Source: CALNYX01 sp942490925
Lineage (GTDB): Bacteria > Chlamydiota > Chlamydiia > Chlamydiales > JAAKFR01
Reading direction: 5' to 3'
DNA: 64,000 nt
NCBI GenBank assembly: GCA_942490925.1
Contig: CALNYX010000017.1
Location: 1,116,001-1,180,000 of the forward strand
In this document: one piece after another, positions 23,500 through 32,652 of the stretch
Position numbering within the stretch: position 1 is the stretch's first letter
How the letters are laid out: every line of letters starts with the position of its first letter
Notes under the pieces: model-generated
What the model saw: the letters and a program-made list of their open reading frames with translations, nothing else
What the model was told of the DNA's origin: nothing
The model's database searches: none
Translations under genes and position numbers: made by a program

Positions 23500-24973
23500 G
23501 ATGACGTTTCTTGTACATGAAGTATCCAGGAACTAGGAGAGCTGCCCCAAAAGTGCCTGCCTGTAAGCCAAACTGTTTGAATTGCCCCATGAGACTATTT
23601 GCCAATGTTTCACTACGTAGAAAATAGGCAATCATTACTGGTAGTAAACAGAGCGCTGCAAGCTTCACTCCCCCCTTAAACTCGACGCGCTCTTTTTGCA
23701 AAAAGTAGAGCAACATTGCATTGAGCGTTGCACTGATGCTTGTGGCAATAGCAATACTTACAGCTCCAAGGTGGAAGCCAAAAACAAAGAGCGCATTGAG
23801 ACTAATATTGAGAGCTACACAGCAAAGCGAAACAGTTGTCGGTACAAGGTAGTTTTTTCGAGCATAAAAACTGGCTGCTAAAATCAAGACTAGGCTCATG
23901 GGGATTAAACCTGCACCATAGGCCCATAAACAACGGGTTGTTTCAATGACAGCACTCTCGCTAAATTTACCATGGCCATAAACGAGATTGACGGAGACAA
24001 GCCCCAGCATAAAAATGGCTAATGTTGTGGGAAGCATCCATCCAATGGTTTGTCTCACACCTAGCGAGAAAAAATGGTGCGTTTTTTCCCGATCTCCCTG
24101 CTGAATCGCACGGGAAAGTGGCGGTAAAAGCGCTCCTGCCATCCCCACTCCAACAAGCGCTAAAGGCAGTTGTTGTAATCGCAGGGCATACCAGAGATAA
24201 GCTGGCCCTTCTGGGTCAGCAATACGCGCAAAAATCGCATCAAGAGCACTATTGATCTGCGTGGCAGCCACACCAACGATGGCGAGTAAAAAGGGGCGTA
24301 GAATGGCAAAAATCTCTTTCCACTCTGTCTTTTTCTCTGTCTCAAACTCAAGGAGGTTTAGGACACGTGGTAGCGTAACAATCCACTGAAAGGCGAAGGC
24401 GAAAACAAGTAGCATGGCTAGGTAGCGCATCGCCTCGTGGATAGGAAAGCGCCAGAGGCAAATCGTCGCACCGATCCAGCAGAGGTTAAGGACTGTCGGG
24501 GCAAAGCTAGGTAGAAAATAGCTCTGTTCACAGTTGAGAAATGAGGTATTGAGCGCATAGAGTGAGATGAACACGACAGCTGGAAGCATGAGCATTGTGA
24601 GCTGAATCACCTCTCGACTCCCCCCTTGAATGAGAAAAAAACCGAGAATGATTTCGGCAATGACAACCACAACTAGGAGCAGAAAGGTCACTCCAGTCGA
24701 AAGGTCGTAGAAAAAACGCGACGCTTTGGCGGGATTTTCCAGGCGCAACTGTTCAAAGTGGGGAACAAATGCTGAGTGAAGCGCTCCCTCTCCAAAAAGG
24801 CGACGTAGCAAGTTGGCAAAACGAAAGGACATCCAAAAAGCAGCAACGGCTGGCTGGGTACCAAAGGCTGCTGCCATTAAGACCTCCCTTCCAAGTCCAG
24901 AAAAGCGGCTAAAAAGTGTTCCTGAGAAAAAACGTCTTGTTGAACGTTTGATTGTCTTCGATGAGTCTTCCAT
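23492..24973 (-). CDS. murJ: lipid II flippase MurJ (MviN)
   Basis: MOP-superfamily flippase of 493 residues with 13-14 predicted membrane helices. It begins TRRFFSGTLFSRFSGLGREVLMAAAFG and contains FRFANLLRRLFGEGALHSAFVPHF, the MviN signature with the essential Arg/Glu residues. It moves lipid II across the inner membrane for the chlamydial division-site peptidoglycan. It matches CT624 next to nfo and rpsD. It is divergent from nfo with a 38-bp gap. Confidence 0.94.
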   Translation of the reverse strand: MEDSSKTIKRSTRRFFSGTLFSRFSGLGREVLMAAAFGTQPAVAAFWMSFRFANLLRRLFGEGALHSAFVPHFEQLRLENPAKASRFFYDLSTGVTFLLLVVVVIAEIILGFFLIQGGSREVIQLTMLMLPAVVFISLYALNTSFLNCEQSYFLPSFAPTVLNLCWIGATICLWRFPIHEAMRYLAMLLVFAFAFQWIVTLPRVLNLLEFETEKKTEWKEIFAILRPFLLAIVGVAATQINSALDAIFARIADPEGPAYLWYALRLQQLPLALVGVGMAGALLPPLSRAIQQGDREKTHHFFSLGVRQTIGWMLPTTLAIFMLGLVSVNLVYGHGKFSESAVIETTRCLWAYGAGLIPMSLVLILAASFYARKNYLVPTTVSLCCVALNISLNALFVFGFHLGAVSIAIATSISATLNAMLLYFLQKERVEFKGGVKLAALCLLPVMIAYFLRSETLANSLMGQFKQFGLQAGTFGAALLVPGYFMYKKRHHE

Positions 24974-25011
24974 ATTCCGTTAATATAACGGTGTGTGCTA
25001 TTTTATCTCCT

Positions 25012-25869
25012 ATGAAAAAGAAACTTTTAATCGGCGCACACACCTCAGCCGCTGGGGGTGCTTATAAGGCTCTTCTTGAAGGACAATCAATTGGAGCAAC
25101 GACTGTCCAACTTTTCACTGCGAATCAAAAGCAGTGGAAGGGAAAAGCTCTGACTAAAGAGGCAATTGAAAAATTCCAAGTCACGCTCAATGAGACAGGC
25201 CTTGAAGAGATTATGAGTCATGCAGGCTATTTGATCAATCTAGGCTGTCCCAACGAAGAGACTTTGCTCAAAGGGCAAAAAGGGTTTCGTGATGAAATTC
25301 AACGCTGTCTCGATCTAGGGATCACCTACCTCAACTTTCATCCTGGCGCAGCATTACACAGCTCTGTTGAACAGTGTCTCGATCAAATTGTTGAAAGCCT
25401 GCTTCTCATGGAAGATCTGCTTGTTGATGACTCTCTCACTCTCCTTCTTGAGACAACTGCAGGGCAAGGAACCTGCCTCGGCCACCGCTTTGAAGAGCTC
25501 AAATATATCATCGAACGGACTGAGAAAAAAGTGCCCATTGGAGTTTGCATTGATACCTGCCATATCTTCGCTGCGGGCTATGACATTCGAACGGCCACTG
25601 GCTGGGAGAAAACATTGCGTGAATTTGATCAAGTGGTCGGCCTAGACTATCTCTATGCCTTCCACCTCAACGACTCCCTCAAACCCTTAGGTTCCCGCAA
25701 AGATCGACATGCAGCGCTTGGAGAGGGTGAAATTGGAATGGAATGTTTCGAATTTCTAATGCGCGATGGGCGTACCCAAGAGCTCCCGAAATATTTAGAA
25801 ACTCCTGGAGGGCCACCTCTTTGGGACAAAGAAATTGGACGATTGAGAGAATTTGCGAGGCACAAATGA
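25012..25869 (+). CDS. nfo: endonuclease IV (AP endonuclease)
   Basis: Nfo of 285 residues that cuts DNA 5' to abasic sites. TIM-barrel metal ligands are visible: GAHTSAAGG, LNFHPGA, LLETTAGQG, GVCIDTCHIFAAGYD, FHLNDSLKPLGSRKDRH and ETPGG. Start ATG 25012 gives the normal N-terminus MKKKLLIGAHTS; the frame is open upstream into murJ. It lacks a canonical ribosome-binding site. It overlaps asnS by 4 nt (ATGA). Matches CT625. Confidence 0.95.
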   Translation: MKKKLLIGAHTSAAGGAYKALLEGQSIGATTVQLFTANQKQWKGKALTKEAIEKFQVTLNETGLEEIMSHAGYLINLGCPNEETLLKGQKGFRDEIQRCLDLGITYLNFHPGAALHSSVEQCLDQIVESLLLMEDLLVDDSLTLLLETTAGQGTCLGHRFEELKYIIERTEKKVPIGVCIDTCHIFAAGYDIRTATGWEKTLREFDQVVGLDYLYAFHLNDSLKPLGSRKDRHAALGEGEIGMECFEFLMRDGRTQELPKYLETPGGPPLWDKEIGRLREFARHK

Positions 25870-27200
25870 GAACACGTATTAGACAAGTCAAAGAAGATCC
25901 TAAATATATTGGTCAGAAGCTCACAGTTAAAGGGTGGGTACGCACTGTTCGTGGACAAAAAAGCTTCACTTTTGTTGAACTCAATGATGGCTCCTCCCTT
26001 TCAAATCTTCAAATCATCGCTAAACCTGAGATTGATCTTTCAAAAGTTGCAACAGGCGCCTCCATCCAAGCAACTGGCACAATTGTTGAGAGTCCAGGTG
26101 GCAAACAATCGGTAGAGATGCAGGCTGATCAGATCGACCTCATCGGCTTTTGCTGCCCCGAAAGCTACCCGCTCCAAAAAAAGCGACACACACTGGAATT
26201 CCTCCGTTCAATTGCGCATCTTCGCCCCCGCACTAACACCATTGGCGCAGTTATGCGCGTACGTAACACACTTGCCTATGCCACTCACAAGTTCTTCCAA
26301 GAGAATGGATTCTACTATTTACACACTCCGATTATCACACTGTCTGATTGTGAAGGTGCTGGAGAGCTCTTTCAAGTGACAACAAATGAAAAAGAAGAGT
26401 TTTTCGGGGATAAAGCCTACCTCACTGTTTCTGGCCAACTCAATGGTGAAATCTACGCCTCTGCACTTACAGATATTTATACCTTTGGCCCCACATTCAG
26501 AGCCGAAAACTCCCACACTTCCCGTCACCTTGCTGAATTTTGGATGGTTGAACCTGAGATGGCCTTTGCTGATCTCAATGATGACATGGACCTGGCAGAA
26601 AAATACTTGAAGTACATCTTCAAGTCTGTGCTTGAATCTTGTGAAGAGGATATGATCTTTTTCGATAAATGGGTTTCAAAGGGAGTGAAACAACGCCTGG
26701 AAGATGTTGTCTCTCAGCCCTTTGCTCGAATCACCTACACCGAAGCTGTTGATATCCTCAATAAATCCAACCAGAAGTTTGAATTCCCCTGTACTTGGGG
26801 ATGTGACTTTCAATCAGAGCATGAGCGCTACCTTTGTGAACAGCACTTTGAAAAGCCGCTCATTGTTTATGACTACCCAGCTAAGATCAAGCCGTTTTAC
26901 ATGCGCCAAAATGATGATAACAAGACAGTTGCAAATATGGATGTTTTGGTTCCAGGTGTTGGAGAGATCATTGGTGGGAGTCAGCGTGAGGAGCGTCTAG
27001 AGAGGCTTGAAGCGAAGATGGATGAGACAGGTTTGAGCAAGAAGGAGTATTGGTGGTATTTGGAGCTGCGTAAGTATGGTTCAGTGCCGCATGCTGGATT
27101 TGGTGCTGGTTTTGAGAGGCTTGTACTCTTTGCGACGGGTATTGAAAACATCCGCGACACGATTCCTTTCCCTCGTTATCCCGGGCACGCAGCTTTTTAG
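25866..27200 (+). CDS. asnS: asparaginyl-tRNA synthetase
   Basis: Class IIb synthetase of 444 residues. OB-fold anticodon domain (1-110: TVKGWVRTVRGQKSFTFVELNDGSS), the Asn-type block SDCEGAGELFQVT, motif 2 FRAENSHTSRHLAEFWMVEPE and motif 3 GAGFERLVLFATGIENIRDTIPFPR identify AsnRS rather than AspRS. The start is on the ATGA overlap with nfo. Chlamydiaceae lack asnS and make Asn-tRNA by GatCAB transamidation; its presence supports a Chlamydiales lineage outside that family. The gene is inserted beside nfo where CT625 has a different neighbour. Confidence 0.96.
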   Translation: MRTRIRQVKEDPKYIGQKLTVKGWVRTVRGQKSFTFVELNDGSSLSNLQIIAKPEIDLSKVATGASIQATGTIVESPGGKQSVEMQADQIDLIGFCCPESYPLQKKRHTLEFLRSIAHLRPRTNTIGAVMRVRNTLAYATHKFFQENGFYYLHTPIITLSDCEGAGELFQVTTNEKEEFFGDKAYLTVSGQLNGEIYASALTDIYTFGPTFRAENSHTSRHLAEFWMVEPEMAFADLNDDMDLAEKYLKYIFKSVLESCEEDMIFFDKWVSKGVKQRLEDVVSQPFARITYTEAVDILNKSNQKFEFPCTWGCDFQSEHERYLCEQHFEKPLIVYDYPAKIKPFYMRQNDDNKTVANMDVLVPGVGEIIGGSQREERLERLEAKMDETGLSKKEYWWYLELRKYGSVPHAGFGAGFERLVLFATGIENIRDTIPFPRYPGHAAF

Positions 27201-27234
27201 GCCCTAAAAAAGCCAAGTACAGGATAGAGGTTTC

Positions 27235-28218
27235 TTAGGATACTCTAGAAAATGCGTTGAGGCGTTGGAGCTCTTTGAGATTAAAAATAGCGACTTGTCG
27301 GTGAGCTGCTGCGCTAATCGCTTCTGTTTCAAACTCTTCCTTATGTCTAATCAGGCGCGCAATTTGATCGATGTTATGGAGCTTTATCTGCGGATGCCGT
27401 CCCACTTTTGGATCAACATTGCGCGGAACACTCAAGTCGATAAGCAAGATCTGTTTTTCAAGCTGAAGGGGCGCACGATCAATTACAAAATGTGGACACT
27501 TTGTCCCCAGAATCACTAGGTCATAGTTTTTCCATTCATCAATATGCTCCCAAGGAAGACTCTTCGCATGTAAATCTAAGAGCTTACTTTCTGTACGATT
27601 ACAAAAAGTGAGATGAGGCAAGTGCTTATGATGAAAGTGTGAAAAAATGCGGTGATTAATTTTAGAAAGCCCAACAAATAAAATTCGTTTGCGATGCAAT
27701 TCTCCTAAAAACTGCTGGCCAGCTTGATAAATTGTCTCTTCAAGTGTAGGTCTTTTACGACCAAAAGGATATTGAGAACGCACTTCCTTTCCAATTTTGA
27801 GTGATTTTTGGAAAAGGAAATGAAGTTCGTGTGGCAATTTTCGATAGTTCATTGCAGACTCATACGCTTGCTTCACTTGACCTTGAATCTCAGTTTCACC
27901 CAAAACGGCGCTATCAAAACCTGCTGTCACACACGCTAAGTGATCAAAGCAGTCGACGCCAAAATAGGAATACATCCGATGTTCAAATGCCTCTTCCATC
28001 CCTGAGCGTAATACATTTAGGAGATAAATATGGGTCTCTGGTAGGTCTGGCGAATGGAAATAGATCTCGGTGCGATTGCATGTGGAAAGCAAAACATAGG
28101 AAAGACGACTATGAATGGAATTTGTTTCTCCGAAACGACGGGAACAAATTTTTGCCATCTTCTCGCGCAAATTGAGAGTGGCAAGCTTGTGATTTAATCC
28201 TAGTACACCGATGCGCAT
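27235..28218 (-). CDS. hemA: glutamyl-tRNA reductase, divergent
   Basis: GluTR of 327 residues, shorter than the typical 420, which reduces Glu-tRNA to glutamate-1-semialdehyde in haem synthesis. Catalytic Cys is in LLSTCNRTEIY (about residue 47), and GETEIQGQVKQAY plus SLKIGKEVRS match the family. The NADPH-binding glycine loop is degenerate (VGLSKINHRIF in place of GxGxMG), and the C-terminal dimerisation helix is short. The gene precedes the second gyrase pair exactly as in C. trachomatis (CT662). Divergent promoter region toward gyrB2 is about 75 bp. Confidence 0.88.
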   Translation of the reverse strand: MRIGVLGLNHKLATLNLREKMAKICSRRFGETNSIHSRLSYVLLSTCNRTEIYFHSPDLPETHIYLLNVLRSGMEEAFEHRMYSYFGVDCFDHLACVTAGFDSAVLGETEIQGQVKQAYESAMNYRKLPHELHFLFQKSLKIGKEVRSQYPFGRKRPTLEETIYQAGQQFLGELHRKRILFVGLSKINHRIFSHFHHKHLPHLTFCNRTESKLLDLHAKSLPWEHIDEWKNYDLVILGTKCPHFVIDRAPLQLEKQILLIDLSVPRNVDPKVGRHPQIKLHNIDQIARLIRHKEEFETEAISAAAHRQVAIFNLKELQRLNAFSRVS

Positions 28219-28295
28219 AAGCTAACTTGTATAGCGAAAAAAAGGGTTTATGGGACAGAAAATTCTTAAATCGCTATGATGTTGGGAGACTAGTT

Positions 28296-30101
28296 ATGGC
28301 AAAGAAATACGACGAAAGTGCAGTTAAAACCGTTGACGCCTTGACACACATCCGGTTACGTTCCGGAATGTATATTGGCAGGCTTGGCGATGGCTCTCAT
28401 ATTGATGACGGGATCTACATCCTACTCAAGGAGGTTATCGACAATAGTATCGACGAATTCATTATGGGAAACGGATCTCAAATTGAGATCTTGTTTGATC
28501 CTAAAACATCGCTTGTCAGCGTTCGTGACTATGGACGAGGTATTCCTCTTGGAAAAATGATTGATTGTGTCAGCCAAATCAACACTGGCGCTAAGTATAA
28601 CGACGATGTCTTTCAATTTTCTGTCGGACTCAATGGTGTTGGTCTAAAGGCTGTTAACGCTCTCTCTTCTCACTTCAAAGTGCGTAGTGTGCGTGAGAAT
28701 AAAGAGATGGAGGCAAGCTTTGCAAAAGGAAAGCTTCTAGCTAAAAAGCAGCGCGTTTCAAAAGATCGCGATGGCACCTACATTGAATTTATCCCCGATA
28801 AGGAGATCTTCAACAAATATACCTTTGACCAAGAGATCTTCCGCAAGCGTCTCTGGCACTATGCCTATCTCAATACTGGCCTGACGCTTAAATTCAACAA
28901 AGAGAAAATCTTTTCAGAAAATGGTCTCCTCGATCTCCTAAACAATGAAGTGACAAGCGATCGCCTTTATGAACCCCTTCACTATCGCAGCAAACATATT
29001 GAATTTGCCTTTCTTCATACGCAAAGTTACGGCGAGAGTTATTTCTCTTTTGTGAATGGCCAATACACTGCTGATGGAGGCTCTCATCTCTCCGGTTTCC
29101 GCGAAGGAATTCTTAAGGGCGTAAACGCCTTTATGCGCAAAAACTACCAAGGTGTCGATGTTCGTGAAGGAATCGTTGGTTGCATCCTTGTCAAAGTGAA
29201 AGATCCTGTCTTCGAGTCACAAACAAAAAATAAACTCAGTAATACTGAAATCCGCTCTCCTATTATGCAAGAGGTGAAGCAGGCAGTTGAAACATTGCTC
29301 CACCAAGAAAAAGAGAGTGCTGCCAAGTTAGCAGACCGAATCTCCTTTAATGAGAAGCTACGCAAAGAACTTTCTGCAGTTAAAAAAGAGGCCAAAGAGA
29401 AACAGAAAAAAATCTCATTCAAAATTCCTAAACTGCGCGACTGCAAGTTTCACTATAACCAGCCCTCACTGCATAGTAATGACACTATGATCTTTCTCAC
29501 TGAGGGAGAGTCTGCAAGTGCTTCCATTGTCTCCTCTCGTGATCCACTCAAGCAAGCGATCTTCACCCTACGTGGTAAACCCCTAAACGTGCATGGAATG
29601 AAGATGGATCAGCTTTACAAGAATGAAGAGATGTTCAATCTCATGAACGCCCTGAATATCGAAGATGATATTGCAGGCCTGCGTTACAACAAAATTGTGT
29701 TGGCAACAGATGCCGATGTTGATGGCATGCACATTCGCAATTTGTTAATCACTTTCTTCCTCACCTATTTTGAAGCACTTGTAATCAATGGGCACCTCCA
29801 CATCCTTGAAACCCCTCTCTTTAAAGTTCGTAACAAAGAGAAAACGATTTACTGCTTCGATGAAAATGAGAAGAAAAATGCGATGAAGACCCTGAAAGGG
29901 AGCTTGGAAATGACCCGATTTAAAGGTCTTGGAGAGATCTCTCCCCATGAGTTCAAGCCCTTTATCGGTGACAAAATGCGACTAAAACCCGTAGTCGTTG
30001 GCGCTTTTTCCGACATCAAGCCAACCTTAGCATTTTACATGGGAAAAAATACGCCTGAACGGAAAAAATTCATCATGAACAACCTCATCCATGACGACTA
30101 A
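28296..30101 (+). CDS. gyrB2: second type IIA topoisomerase subunit B (GyrB2/ParE-like)
   Basis: A 601-residue ATPase subunit. The GHKL fold shows KEVIDNSIDEF (N box), DYGRGIPLGKM and GLNGVGLKAVNALS. The Toprim domain has LTEGESASAS and ATDADVDGMHIRN (the metal-binding D-x-D). Start ATG 28296 follows TGGGAG. Overlaps the A subunit by 11 nt. The pair matches CT661/CT660 and is additional to the canonical gyrase, which is not in this window; it most likely serves as the decatenase (topo IV). Confidence 0.9.
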   Translation: MAKKYDESAVKTVDALTHIRLRSGMYIGRLGDGSHIDDGIYILLKEVIDNSIDEFIMGNGSQIEILFDPKTSLVSVRDYGRGIPLGKMIDCVSQINTGAKYNDDVFQFSVGLNGVGLKAVNALSSHFKVRSVRENKEMEASFAKGKLLAKKQRVSKDRDGTYIEFIPDKEIFNKYTFDQEIFRKRLWHYAYLNTGLTLKFNKEKIFSENGLLDLLNNEVTSDRLYEPLHYRSKHIEFAFLHTQSYGESYFSFVNGQYTADGGSHLSGFREGILKGVNAFMRKNYQGVDVREGIVGCILVKVKDPVFESQTKNKLSNTEIRSPIMQEVKQAVETLLHQEKESAAKLADRISFNEKLRKELSAVKKEAKEKQKKISFKIPKLRDCKFHYNQPSLHSNDTMIFLTEGESASASIVSSRDPLKQAIFTLRGKPLNVHGMKMDQLYKNEEMFNLMNALNIEDDIAGLRYNKIVLATDADVDGMHIRNLLITFFLTYFEALVINGHLHILETPLFKVRNKEKTIYCFDENEKKNAMKTLKGSLEMTRFKGLGEISPHEFKPFIGDKMRLKPVVVGAFSDIKPTLAFYMGKNTPERKKFIMNNLIHDD

Positions 30102-31989
30102 AGACGACATCAAAGATCAGTTTCGTGACAACTACCTACGCTATGCTTCGTATGTAATTTTGGATCGCGCTATTCCCCATGCAATTGACGGGCTTAAGCC
30201 CGTACAGCGTCGTATTTTGTGGACGCTTTTCACCATGGATGATGGGAAATTGCATAAGGTTGCTAACGTTGCTGGCCAAACAATGGCCCTTCACCCCCAT
30301 GGTGATGCTCCGATTGTTGATGCCCTAGTCACGCTTGCCAACAAAGGATTTTTGCTCGATCGCCAAGGAAACTTCGGGAACCCCCACACTGGAGATCCTG
30401 CAGCTGCCGCCCGTTATATTGAGACACGCCTCTCAGGCCTTGCTAAAGAAACCCTTTTCAATCCAGCACTTACAAACTTTTCTCCCTCGTATGATGGACG
30501 TGCCCAAGAACCCGATATCCTCCCTGCCAAAATCCCCCTCCTACTCATGCAAGGCGCTGAAGGGATTGCAGTTGGAATGGCCACACGCATTCTCCCCCAC
30601 AACTTCAAAGAGCTGCTCGAAGCAGAAATTGCTCTTCTAGAAAACAAACCCTTCAAAATCCTCCCCGATTTTCTCTCTGGCGGCATTATGGATGCCTCAG
30701 AATATGATGAAGGACGCGGCAAGGTTAAACTACGAGCTAAAATCGACATCAGAGATGACAAGACACTTGTAATCAAAGAAATTTGCCATGGAACCACCAC
30801 AGAAAGTGTCATTCGTTCTATCGATGAAGCTGCCAAAAAAGGAAAACTTAAACTCGACTCGATCAATGACTACACAGCTGAAAAAATTGAAATTGAGATC
30901 AAACTCCCACGCGGACAGTATGCCAAACAGATTATCGATGGGCTCTATGCTTTCACCGACTGTGAGGTCTCACTCAACACACAGTTTATTTCTATCCGCG
31001 ATGATCTCCCTTGGGAAGGCACTGTCGGCGAACTCCTGAAGCTCCACGTGGAACTGCTCAAGTCCTACCTCAAAGCAGAACTTGAACTCGAAAAAAATCG
31101 GCTACTAGAAAAGATCTATGCCAAAACCCTCGAACAAATTTTCATTGAAAACCGGCTTTACAAGAAAATTGAAGAGGTTGCGGCCTATGACAAGATTCAT
31201 TCGACAATCGCAACGAGCCTAAAGCCTTTTCATCCTCGCATCATGCGCGTCCCAACAGAGGAAGATCGTGAAAAACTCTTGAGCATTCCCATTCGTCGGA
31301 TCTCCCGCTTTGATATCGATAAAAACCAAGATGAGATCATTGCCTTAGAAGAGAAACTGATTGAAGTTGAAAAAGGGCTGAAAAACATCAAAGCCTTCAC
31401 AATCAGGTATATCAAAGGGCTACTCAAAAAATATGCAGCCGACTTCCCTCGCAAAACAGTCATTCGTGAAATTCAAGAACTTGACAAGCGTGCAATTGCT
31501 GAGCACAAAGTCAAAATCTGCTACGATCCGAAGGCTGGGTTTATTGGAACAAAGGTAAACGCAGAAACCACATTTGAGTGTAGTTCGCTAGATAAACTGT
31601 TGATTCTCTTCAAAGATGGTAGCTACCGCGTGATGAGCATTCCAGACAAAGAGTACGTTCCTCCAGTTATTTGGATTGGACCTGCTGACAAGACAACCTC
31701 ATTGCAAGTCATCTACCGGGATGGGAAAACCAATTACCCACACGCCAAACGTTTCATTGTTAAGCAATTCATCCTTGACAAACTCTATCGTTATATAGAC
31801 GAAGAGAGCAAGCTTGAGTTTATTTCGACAGATGAGCAGGCGGCAGTTGAAGTACAATTTAAGGCGAAAGCGCGCCAGAAGACGAAAAAGCTTGTATTTA
31901 GCTTTGCAGATGTTCCATTAAAGGGAGTGTCGGCAAAAGGAATTCGAATAGCCAACAAAGAGCTGAAAGCACTTAAGCTCTGCAAATAG
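30091..31989 (+). CDS. gyrA2: second type IIA topoisomerase subunit A (GyrA2/ParC-like)
   Basis: A 632-residue DNA-cleaving subunit. The active-site tyrosine is residue 109 in AAARYIETRL. QRRILWT, HPHGDAPIVDALV and QGNFGNPHTGDP are the conserved winged-helix blocks. The coiled-coil tower follows, but the C-terminal part (about 130 residues) is too short for a full six-blade beta-pinwheel, so DNA wrapping is probably weak. Coupled to gyrB2. Corresponds to CT660. Confidence 0.9.
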   Translation: MTTKDDIKDQFRDNYLRYASYVILDRAIPHAIDGLKPVQRRILWTLFTMDDGKLHKVANVAGQTMALHPHGDAPIVDALVTLANKGFLLDRQGNFGNPHTGDPAAAARYIETRLSGLAKETLFNPALTNFSPSYDGRAQEPDILPAKIPLLLMQGAEGIAVGMATRILPHNFKELLEAEIALLENKPFKILPDFLSGGIMDASEYDEGRGKVKLRAKIDIRDDKTLVIKEICHGTTTESVIRSIDEAAKKGKLKLDSINDYTAEKIEIEIKLPRGQYAKQIIDGLYAFTDCEVSLNTQFISIRDDLPWEGTVGELLKLHVELLKSYLKAELELEKNRLLEKIYAKTLEQIFIENRLYKKIEEVAAYDKIHSTIATSLKPFHPRIMRVPTEEDREKLLSIPIRRISRFDIDKNQDEIIALEEKLIEVEKGLKNIKAFTIRYIKGLLKKYAADFPRKTVIREIQELDKRAIAEHKVKICYDPKAGFIGTKVNAETTFECSSLDKLLILFKDGSYRVMSIPDKEYVPPVIWIGPADKTTSLQVIYRDGKTNYPHAKRFIVKQFILDKLYRYIDEESKLEFISTDEQAAVEVQFKAKARQKTKKLVFSFADVPLKGVSAKGIRIANKELKALKLCK

Positions 31990-31998
31990 GAGAAAGAG

Positions 31999-32253
31999 AT
32001 GGGAGTCACACCAACAGGTGGTCCACAAGATATACCAGCTCCTAGCGGCCCTGGATCGGCAGGCCCAACGGGAAATGCGCAAGAACTTGGTGGGGGAACA
32101 CTTGGCCAGCTCAAAACAAAAGTTGGTACTGAAAACTACAATAAATTTATGAGTAGTTTTATGCAAATGGCTAAGGTTCAATCTCTTCATGAGATGCAAC
32201 AAGCCAACCAACGTACTGTCCAGCAAGAGAAACAAAATAGGCAAAATCAATAG
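31999..32253 (+). CDS. hypothetical protein, 84 aa
   Basis: A small protein with a Gly/Pro-rich disordered first half (GPGSAGPTGN) and a helical, Gln-rich second half (NYNKFMSSFMQMAKVQSLHEMQQANQRT). Excellent ribosome-binding site (TAGGAGAAAGAG) 9 bp after gyrA2. Chlamydia has a short gene in the same place (CT659). The size and helix-heavy C-terminus resemble type III secretion needle or chaperone-type proteins, but no motif proves this. Its stop overlaps the next start by 1 nt. Confidence 0.75.
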   Translation: MGVTPTGGPQDIPAPSGPGSAGPTGNAQELGGGTLGQLKTKVGTENYNKFMSSFMQMAKVQSLHEMQQANQRTVQQEKQNRQNQ

Positions 32254-32507
32254 TGACGCTCTTTTTTGGTCATCGACTCACCCCTGACTTAGAAGCTGCA
32301 TTTGATAAACGCCTGCTCTCCCTATACCGCCCGTATCTCACCGAAACCGAAGAGAATGGCACTCGATTCCTAGGCAAACAACTCTCTCCACTCACCTCTC
32401 TTGAAGAGCTTGAAAACACCCAAGCTCATATCCTCAGCCTTTTAAAAAAACTTGCTCCCAGCTACCCTCTTGAGCAATGTCAAATCCTAGGGTGTGTCAC
32501 CACATGA
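32253..32507 (+). CDS. hypothetical protein, 84 aa, C-terminus altered by an inserted element
   Basis: GTG start overlapping the previous stop (TAGTG), so translation is coupled. The sequence MTLFFGHRLTPDLEAAFDKRLLSLYRPYL...LEELENTQAHILSLLKKLAPSYPLEQCQIL has no known domain. The last six residues (GCVTTstop) are encoded by the left end of the MITE at 32488; without the element the frame would end ILTTF-stop and overlap rluD. Function unknown. Confidence 0.65.
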   Translation: MTLFFGHRLTPDLEAAFDKRLLSLYRPYLTETEENGTRFLGKQLSPLTSLEELENTQAHILSLLKKLAPSYPLEQCQILGCVTT

Positions 32508-32652
32508 TGGAAATGTGATTTTTGAGGGATTTTTGTCTCCATTTTCATTCCCTTTCGATGGACATACTTGCCCAGTAGACCGAGAAATGGAGAGAAAATG
32601 GTGGCAAAAAGGCCCAAAACAACACGTTTTTAGCATTTGATGACACACCCTA
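32488..32652. mobile_element. miniature inverted-repeat element (MITE), 165 bp including flanking TA
   Basis: Terminal inverted repeats TAGGGTGTGTCA...TGACACACCCTA are perfect for 12 bp and continue as an imperfect repeat: the first 68 bases from each end match at 51 of 68 positions without gaps, so the whole element can fold into one long hairpin with a loop of about 29 nt. TA lies at both ends, the target duplication of IS630/Tc1-mariner elements. It encodes no protein. Deleting 32490-32652 (element plus one TA) recreates ATG TCA AAT CCT AAC CAC, in frame with rluD, from the sequence at 32477. It therefore inserted 12 bp into rluD and supplies its present ATG. Confidence 0.85.
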
